From Erysipelotrichaceae bacterium (lineage in GTDB: Bacteria; Bacillota_I; Bacilli_A; Erysipelotrichales; Erysipelotrichaceae): DNA of 46,903 nt. Location: the NCBI GenBank assembly GCA_017431225.1, contig JAFRLM010000002.1, positions 1-46,903 on the forward strand, given 5' to 3'. Positions within the stretch are counted from its first letter, which is position 1. The number at the start of each line of letters is the position of its first letter. The translations under genes and the position numbers were made by a program. The notes below the pieces were generated by a model. The model saw nothing but the letters and a program-made list of their open reading frames with translations, was not told where the DNA came from and did no database searches. This document shows positions 42,197-46,903 of the stretch, one piece after another.

Positions 42197-43390
42197 ATGA
42201 AAATAGGTGTATATTATGTCGTCGCCGGCACTGCCTCCGGCGAGATCGCCAACAAGGGCAATTTCCCCTGGCTGGAGACATTGAGCAAAAAGACAGGTTT
42301 TACATTTGAAGTTACCGATGCGGAGCATTTAAAGGAATATGATCTTGCGGTCGAATTCATCGGCAGCGGCGGAACGGAAGGCTACTTCCTGAAGGAGCTT
42401 CCGAAACTCCCGCAGCCCTGTTTCCTTTTAACGACCGGCGCCAACAATTCGCTTGCCGCCTCGATGGAGATCCTTTCCTATCTCCGCCAGAACGGTCTGC
42501 AGGGAGAGATCCTGCACGGAAGCGATGATTTCGTTGCCGGCAGACTGCAGGAGCTCGCACAGGTATTCCGGGCCAGGAAACGTCTTAACGGTTTCCGTCT
42601 GGCCCGTGTCGGCGCTCCGTCCGACTGGCTGATCGCCTCCGAGACAGACGCGTCTTTATCCAAACAGCTCAATAATATCGAGATCCTGGATGTCACGATG
42701 GAGGAGTTCTTCGCGGAGATCGCAAAGAAGGAATATGTGGAGAATGCCTATACCCGTCTGATCAAATCCAAGAGCTTTGATCCGGAGGAGATCGAAAAAT
42801 CCCTGTATATCTACGGTGCCCTGAAACGCATCGCCGAAAGATACTGTCTTGACGGGCTGACCGTACGCTGCTTCGATCTTCTGGATACCGTGCATTCGAC
42901 AGGCTGCGCCGCGCTGGCGATCCTGAATTCCGAAGGCATCTACGCCTCCTGCGAGGGTGATGTTCCGGCGCTGGTCTCAATGGCTGTTCTCGGAGAGTTA
43001 AGCGGTAAGCCGGTCTTCATGGCCAACCCTTCCCGGATCGATGTTGAAAACAACCGGATCGTCTTCGCCCACTGCACCCTGCCGCTCTCGATGCCAAAGG
43101 ATTTCGAGATCATGACCCATTACGAGTCTCAGTCCGGTGTGGCTTTCCGGGGAAAACTGAGCGAAGGTCCGGTCACCGTCTTCAAATGCGACGGACTGAT
43201 GAAGAGACACTTCGTCAGCAGCGGAACGCTGGAGGAAAATCTCTCGGAATTCAATCTCTGCCGCACCCAGATCCGGCTGAAGCTCAATGAGTCGGTACGC
43301 TATTTCCTGCAGGATTCGATCGGTAATCACCATCTGATCGTTGAAGGCGACTATAGCAGCCTGCTGAAGGAATTCTTCCGCTGGCGCTGA
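42197..43390 (+). CDS. L-fucose/L-arabinose isomerase-like protein
   Basis: This 397-residue cytosolic protein resembles the C-terminal domains of the fucose/arabinose isomerase superfamily: CEGDVPALVSMAVLGELSGKP, FMANPSRID, FAHCTLPLSM and a GVAFRGKLSEGPVT barrel. The N-terminal part is an alpha/beta domain with a ligand loop (LLTTGANNSLAASMEIL). It is shorter than classical FucI or AraA (about 590 and 500 residues), so the reaction may differ. No sugar-pathway genes lie beside it. AAGGAGA precedes the ATG by 10 nt. Substrate is unknown; the superfamily call is fairly confident. Confidence 0.75.
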   Translation: MKIGVYYVVAGTASGEIANKGNFPWLETLSKKTGFTFEVTDAEHLKEYDLAVEFIGSGGTEGYFLKELPKLPQPCFLLTTGANNSLAASMEILSYLRQNGLQGEILHGSDDFVAGRLQELAQVFRARKRLNGFRLARVGAPSDWLIASETDASLSKQLNNIEILDVTMEEFFAEIAKKEYVENAYTRLIKSKSFDPEEIEKSLYIYGALKRIAERYCLDGLTVRCFDLLDTVHSTGCAALAILNSEGIYASCEGDVPALVSMAVLGELSGKPVFMANPSRIDVENNRIVFAHCTLPLSMPKDFEIMTHYESQSGVAFRGKLSEGPVTVFKCDGLMKRHFVSSGTLEENLSEFNLCRTQIRLKLNESVRYFLQDSIGNHHLIVEGDYSSLLKEFFRWR

Positions 43391-43423
43391 TCTTTTATCA
43401 ATAAACGGAGGTGCTCTGTATTT

Positions 43424-44767
43424 ATGGCAATCAATCCCAATGTATTCATCCACAATGATGACCGGGCGGCTCTTGAAGCTCTGAAAGCCATTCCCGGTTT
43501 CTCCTCTCTGACAAAATCGTTCATGCGTTCCTGGAATGAGAAACTGATGTATATCAACAACATGTCGACCTACGTCCGTCTCTCGGAAAAGCAGCTTCCG
43601 CGCTATTACGCGATGCTGCCGCCGATCTGTGAAAAGCTCGGGATCGAGGTCCCGGATCTCTTCCTGAAACTCGATGTCGTACCCAATGCCTACACCTACG
43701 GCGAGGAAAAACCTTTCATCGTGATCACTTCAGGACTTCTTGAGACGATCCCGGAGGAACTGCTGCCGACAGTACTGGCGCATGAATGCGGTCATATCGC
43801 CTGCCACCATGTGCTTTACCGCACCATGGGCACGATGCTGATGAATGGAATGCTGGGCATGATCCCGCTGGCGAATGTCGCGATCCTGCCTTTAAAAGCC
43901 GCGTTCGCTTACTGGATGCGCTGCAGTGAGTTCTCCGCCGACCGGGCAGCGATCGTCTGTGACGGCACCTCTGAAAAAGTCACGGAGATGTGCATGCGTT
44001 TCGCCGGTCTGACCAAAGCGGTCGGCTCGGAGATGAATCTTGAGGAATTCATGAACCAGGCGAAGGAATACCGCGAACTGATCGATGACAGCAAGCTCAA
44101 TAAGATGATGGAGCAGATGCTGTTTACCTTTAACGATCATCCGATCAACGCTGTCCGCGCTTCCGAAGCGAGAAAATGGGCGGATTCCGAAGATTTCCGG
44201 AAGACCATGAACTATCTCGACGCCTGTCAGAAAAATGAACAGCCGCAGGAACAGCCCTTCCCCTTCAACCGTCAGGACCTTCTGGGAAAGAAACCGGAGG
44301 AGCTGAAGGAAGAGCTTCTGAAAGCGGGTTATACAAATATCGACTTTGTCCGCACGACAGACAGTTCCTTTTTCTCCAGAGCCGGTTCGGTGACCGATGT
44401 GCTCGTCAATGGCGAAAAGGAATTCCGTGAGGGCGACTGGCTGGCGCAGGACGCCAAGATCGAACTGCATTATTACCAGCCCTTAAGCAACGAGGAGATC
44501 AAGCGGATGCACCCCGGCGAGATCATGATGCCGGCTTCTTCCAAGAGCTATATCGGCAGACCCTGCAAGGATGTCTTCTATGAGCTGCGGGATGCCGGTT
44601 TCACCAACATCCGCATCGACAAGGCGGGGGACATCACAAAAGAAAACGACCGGGATCTCGGCCGTATCATCTCGGTAAGTGTCGACGGGAACGTGATCTT
44701 TGCCCGCGGCGCCTGGACACCGAAGGACGCGGAGATCATCCTGCGTTTCCATACGTTCGCAAACTAG
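43424..44767 (+). CDS. M48-family zinc metallopeptidase with C-terminal PASTA-like repeats
   Basis: This 447-residue protein has an M48 peptidase domain (about 65-275) with HECGH (His120, Glu121, His124) and third ligand Glu169 in CSEFSADRAA, flanking a hydrophobic segment (about 135-162). The C-terminal half has two repeats of about 70 residues with the PASTA-like pattern (LLGKKPEELKEELLKAGYTNI and YIGRPCKDVFYELRDAGFTNI, each followed by a DVLVNG or VSVDG strand). No signal peptide is visible, so the repeats may be cytosolic. Substrate unknown. It is the only apparent gene after the isomerase-like gene on this strand and may share its transcript (33-nt gap). Confidence 0.85.
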   Translation: MAINPNVFIHNDDRAALEALKAIPGFSSLTKSFMRSWNEKLMYINNMSTYVRLSEKQLPRYYAMLPPICEKLGIEVPDLFLKLDVVPNAYTYGEEKPFIVITSGLLETIPEELLPTVLAHECGHIACHHVLYRTMGTMLMNGMLGMIPLANVAILPLKAAFAYWMRCSEFSADRAAIVCDGTSEKVTEMCMRFAGLTKAVGSEMNLEEFMNQAKEYRELIDDSKLNKMMEQMLFTFNDHPINAVRASEARKWADSEDFRKTMNYLDACQKNEQPQEQPFPFNRQDLLGKKPEELKEELLKAGYTNIDFVRTTDSSFFSRAGSVTDVLVNGEKEFREGDWLAQDAKIELHYYQPLSNEEIKRMHPGEIMMPASSKSYIGRPCKDVFYELRDAGFTNIRIDKAGDITKENDRDLGRIISVSVDGNVIFARGAWTPKDAEIILRFHTFAN

Positions 44768-44784
44768 TTTCCTGTATCCGTAAC

Positions 44785-44814
44785 AAAAGCCATGACCGGA
44801 AGGCCATGGCTTTT
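44785..44814. terminator. Bidirectional terminator between M48 and malY-type genes
   Basis: AAAAGCCATG/CATGGCTTTT arms with a 10-nt loop are flanked by T-runs on both strands. Confidence 0.9.
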
Positions 44815-44815
44815 T

Positions 44816-46003
44816 TCATTCTTTGAATTCTTTCGCGATCCGCGCAAATGCCTCGAGACACATGGAGCGCGGTGAGGACAGGCAGGCGCGGTGGACCTGT
44901 TTTCCGCGTTTGTCATCGAAGAACAGTCCGGAATTGAGGACCACCCCGGCCTTGCGGTAGATCCGGTCAACGACTTCCTCATCGCTGAGACCATAGGCGG
45001 AGAAATCGACATTGATCGAATAACCGCCTTCCGGACGGATGACTTTCGCTTTCGGGAGATGCTCGCGGATATAGGCAAGGCACTCGTCGATGTTTCTGTC
45101 GAGATATTCATTTAATGCTTCCACCCAGGCTTCGCCTCTGGTGTAAGCGGAAATGACGGCCTGAATGCCGAAAGGTGTCGGCATCGCGTACATATCCTCT
45201 GTTCCTGTTTTCAGATCCGGATCGCAGATGATGACGTTCGTCATGGCAAGACCGGCCAGATTGAAGGTTTTGTTGACAGCGGTGCAGGCGATCAGCTTTT
45301 CGCTGCCGCAGGCTTTCATCATCGGCTCGAAGTCCTGTCCGGCACGCAGGATATCGGAATGGACCTCGTCAGAGATGATCAGCACATTGTTCGCGCGGCA
45401 GATCTCTGCTGTTTTGACGAGCTCCTCATGAGTGAATACCCTTCCGGTCGGATTGTGGGGATGACACATGATCAGAGCTGTATTCTCTTCTTTGCGGCAG
45501 GCTTCCTCAAGCGCTTCATAGTCGATCGAGAAATACTCGTTTCCGTCATTCAGCATCTCGACCGGCACATAGACACGGCTGTTGGCGTCCACGTCGCTGT
45601 GATAACCGTAGCAGGGCGTCAGCACGATCACGCCCTCGCCGGGCTTTGTAAAGTGTTTGACGCATTCCGCGATCGCGTTGTGCGTGCCCGGGAAATAGGT
45701 GATGTCTTCCGGGGAAAACTCCCAGCCCTGGCGGCGCTTATACCAGTCGCAGACAGCTTCATAGTATTTCTGAGGGACATTCGAATAACCATAGATGCCG
45801 TGTTCGGTCAGCTTCTTCAGATCTTCGATGATCTCCGGTGCGGTCCGGAAGTCCATATCCGCTGTTTCAAGGCAGATCGCGTCTTCGCGAAGCTCTCCTT
45901 TGATACCGAGCTCGTCCAGGATATAATCCGGTTTCTGCCATTTGAAAGAGAAGGAATAGGGATCGTTTCTGCGGTCGATCACTTCATCGAATTCATATCT
46001 CAT
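44816..46003 (-). CDS. MalY/PatB-family PLP-dependent C-S lyase or aminotransferase
   Basis: This 395-residue fold-type I PLP enzyme is of the MalY/PatB group, which includes cystathionine beta-lyases that release thiols, ammonia and pyruvate. Motifs include PGTHNAIAECV, CHPHNPTGRVFT with the Asn-Pro-Thr-Gly loop, ISDEVHSDIL with the PLP-ring Asp, and AVNKTFNLAG with the Schiff-base Lys. The ATG at 46003 follows GGAGGACG. Subfamily is confident; beta-lyase versus aminotransferase activity is not separable by eye. Confidence 0.92.
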   Translation of the reverse strand: MRYEFDEVIDRRNDPYSFSFKWQKPDYILDELGIKGELREDAICLETADMDFRTAPEIIEDLKKLTEHGIYGYSNVPQKYYEAVCDWYKRRQGWEFSPEDITYFPGTHNAIAECVKHFTKPGEGVIVLTPCYGYHSDVDANSRVYVPVEMLNDGNEYFSIDYEALEEACRKEENTALIMCHPHNPTGRVFTHEELVKTAEICRANNVLIISDEVHSDILRAGQDFEPMMKACGSEKLIACTAVNKTFNLAGLAMTNVIICDPDLKTGTEDMYAMPTPFGIQAVISAYTRGEAWVEALNEYLDRNIDECLAYIREHLPKAKVIRPEGGYSINVDFSAYGLSDEEVVDRIYRKAGVVLNSGLFFDDKRGKQVHRACLSSPRSMCLEAFARIAKEFKE

Positions 46004-46139
46004 AAGTCGTCCTCCGTACATTTTCTTTTGGATTCATTATACGCGGATTCTTCGGTGTATAAGTGAACGTCTCATGAAAACCGCACATTCCATGTCTTTT
46101 CCCATATGGATCCCGGAAAGTCTCCTTCTTTGTAAAACA

Positions 46140-46168
46140 TTGAACCGCTTTCCCGGCAATGTTATAAT
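46140..46168 (+). promoter_or_regulatory. Ferredoxin gene promoter
   Basis: TTGAAC (46140-46145) and TATAAT (46163-46168) are separated by 17 bp, with AAGGAGG shortly before the ATG. This is the arrangement expected of a highly expressed gene. Confidence 0.75.
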
Positions 46169-46198
46169 CACTATTGGAGAAACAAGGAGGAAAGACTT

Positions 46199-46378
46199 AT
46201 GCCAGTTACTATCGATAGAGACCTTTGTGTTGGTTGCGGCGCTTGTGTAGCTACATGCCCGGCAGGAGCTCTTGAGCTCGATGACGAAGGAAAATCCACC
46301 TGCAACGAAGACGTCTGCATCAGCTGTCTTGCCTGCACCGGAGCCTGCCCGACAGAAGCTATTTCCGAAAAAGAGTAA
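46199..46378 (+). CDS. Ferredoxin, two 4Fe-4S clusters
   Basis: This 59-residue clostridial-type ferredoxin has two CxxCxxCxxxCP motifs: Cys10, 13, 16, 20 and Cys40, 43, 46, 50. Each motif donates its last Cys to the other cluster. An extra Cys35 and an acidic surface are visible. It carries low-potential electrons in the cytosol, fitting anaerobic metabolism. It begins at 46199 after AAGGAGGAAAG, has its own strong promoter and is followed by a terminator. Confidence 0.95.
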   Translation: MPVTIDRDLCVGCGACVATCPAGALELDDEGKSTCNEDVCISCLACTGACPTEAISEKE

Positions 46379-46400
46379 TCTTATTCAGCCGTAAAGGCAC

Positions 46401-46421
46401 AAGCACTGATCTTCAGTGCTT
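46401..46421 (+). terminator. Ferredoxin gene terminator
   Basis: A 9-bp perfect stem AAGCACTGA/TCAGTGCTT with a TCT loop is followed by TTCATTT. Confidence 0.8.
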
Positions 46422-46434
46422 TTCATTTACATAA

Positions 46435-46458
46435 AAGGATCTCCCTGCGGAGATCCTT
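46435..46458 (-). terminator. metK terminator
   Basis: A 10-bp perfect stem AAGGATCTCC/GGAGATCCTT with a 4-nt loop and TTTATG tail on the minus strand lies 6 nt past the metK stop. Confidence 0.85.
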
Positions 46459-46464
46459 GTTTGT

Positions 46465-46794
46465 TTAGAGATACTTTTTTAAAGATCCGGCTTTGTCTGT
46501 TTTCTCGAAGCTCGAGGTCTCTCTGCCGAAATGGCCGTAAGCAGCAAGCTCGCTGTAATGAGCGCTGCGCAGATCGAGTTCCTCGATGATGTTGCGGACA
46601 CTGAGATCGAAGTTTTCACTGATCGCTTTCAGAGCTGTTTCCTCACTGACCTTCGCGTCGGTCATAGTGATATTCAGTGAAAGCGGGAGCGGTCTGCCGA
46701 TGCAGTAACCTGCCTGCAGGGTAACTGAGGAAGCGAAGCCGGCCGCGACCAGGTTCTTGGCGACATAGCGCAGATAAGAGGCTGCGGAACGGTC
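46465..46794 (-). pseudogene. metK: S-adenosylmethionine synthetase, 3' fragment
   Basis: The last 109 codons or so are clearly MetK: DRSAASYLRYVAKNLVAAG, then LQAGYCIG and a C-terminal AAYGHFGRE followed by EKTDKAGSLKKYL. This is the central-to-C-terminal domain of the methionine adenosyltransferase that makes AdoMet from methionine and ATP. Upstream of about 46794 the same frame stays open to the edge but no longer resembles MetK; the expected GGG(A/S)FSGKD motif is missing. The gene is therefore either cut by a real rearrangement or joined to other sequence by misassembly. If the break is an artefact the cell has an intact copy. Confidence 0.7.
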
Positions 46795-46903
46795 TGGTTC
46801 CGCATGTCTCCGGTCTTTAAAACCGTGGCATGGAGGTAGAACTCCAGCCGGGCTCCGGTGATGTATCCAGTGCCGATCAGTGTGGCATCCGGGCAGCGAA
46901 CAG
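46787..46903 (-). pseudogene. Fragment of a gamma-glutamylcyclotransferase (AIG2-like) gene
   Basis: In a different minus-strand frame from metK, the last 117 bases encode RCPDATLIGTGYITGARL followed by EFYLHATV. This matches the conserved region just after the YGSN motif of AIG2/gamma-glutamylcyclotransferase-like proteins. The frame loses that resemblance at about 46790, where it meets metK across GACCGTTCC. The start lies beyond the window. Confidence 0.55.

Noticed and set aside
1..46903. Very frequent GATC tetranucleotides
   Set aside because: Most fall within coding sequence, where Asp/Glu-Ile and Gly-Ile pairs and a strong preference for ATC produce GATC. A codon-matched shuffle would be needed before claiming selection.

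Overview
The window is about 51% GC, and its genes use ATC, CTG and GGA/GGC codons heavily. It looks like chromosomal DNA of an anaerobic Bacillota, most like an Erysipelotrichia-type gut or oral bacterium. The reasons are a giant surface adhesin built from Cna_B, FctA and DUF285 modules, a PadR/DUF2812 pair, DIP1984 and DUF349 proteins, a two-cluster ferredoxin, Gram-positive ribosome binding sites and sigma-A promoters. The lineage is an inference. No tRNA, rRNA, CRISPR array, integrase or intact insertion sequence was found.

Layout. 1-1.6 kb: lysS. 1.7-15.6 kb: one gene of about 14 kb for a 4632-residue secreted protein. 15.8-20.8 kb: two near-identical Na/Pi-type cotransporters on either side of a lipoprotein gene. 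21.1-23.2 kb: a D,D-carboxypeptidase and a metallo-beta-lactamase-fold hydrolase, translationally coupled. 23.2-25.3 kb: a CPA2-type antiporter coupled to an MgtC-family protein. 25.4-28.8 kb: a candidate structured RNA, a DIP1984 protein, a HAD phosphatase, a DUF349 gene broken by an amber codon, and an MscS channel. 29.0-32.6 kb: a potassium operon (ktrA, a small membrane protein, kdpD, kdpE). 32.6-37.1 kb: a dicarboxylate-type symporter followed by pyrK, pyrD, pyrF and pyrE, read from one strong promoter through an attenuator-like leader. 37.2-44.8 kb: DUF3267 peptidase, Sel1-repeat protein, MFS carrier, TetR and PadR regulators, DUF2812 protein, a fucose-isomerase-like protein and an M48 peptidase with PASTA-like repeats. 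44.8-46.9 kb: a MalY-type C-S lyase, a small ferredoxin, and the 3' end of metK, which runs into foreign coding sequence at the right edge.

How the parts work together. Ion and osmotic homeostasis is heavily represented (two Na/Pi carriers, antiporter plus MgtC, MscS, KtrA with KdpDE). The pyr operon covers only the late steps from dihydroorotate to UMP and is led by a carrier whose family includes orotate transporters, which suggests scavenging of a pyrimidine precursor.

The most unusual object is the giant protein. At least five large modules (an unassigned domain, a dispersed DnaJ-type four-motif cysteine cluster, two DUF285 arrays, and a CUB-like domain) are spliced into loops of otherwise ordinary pilin-type beta domains. 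The chain ends in a sortase-like VPNTA motif with no membrane anchor. Other points of interest are the three-state leader of the pyr operon, a 147-nt self-complementary RNA candidate, response-regulator-like repeats before ktrA, paired PadR operators, and the metK chimera at the edge.
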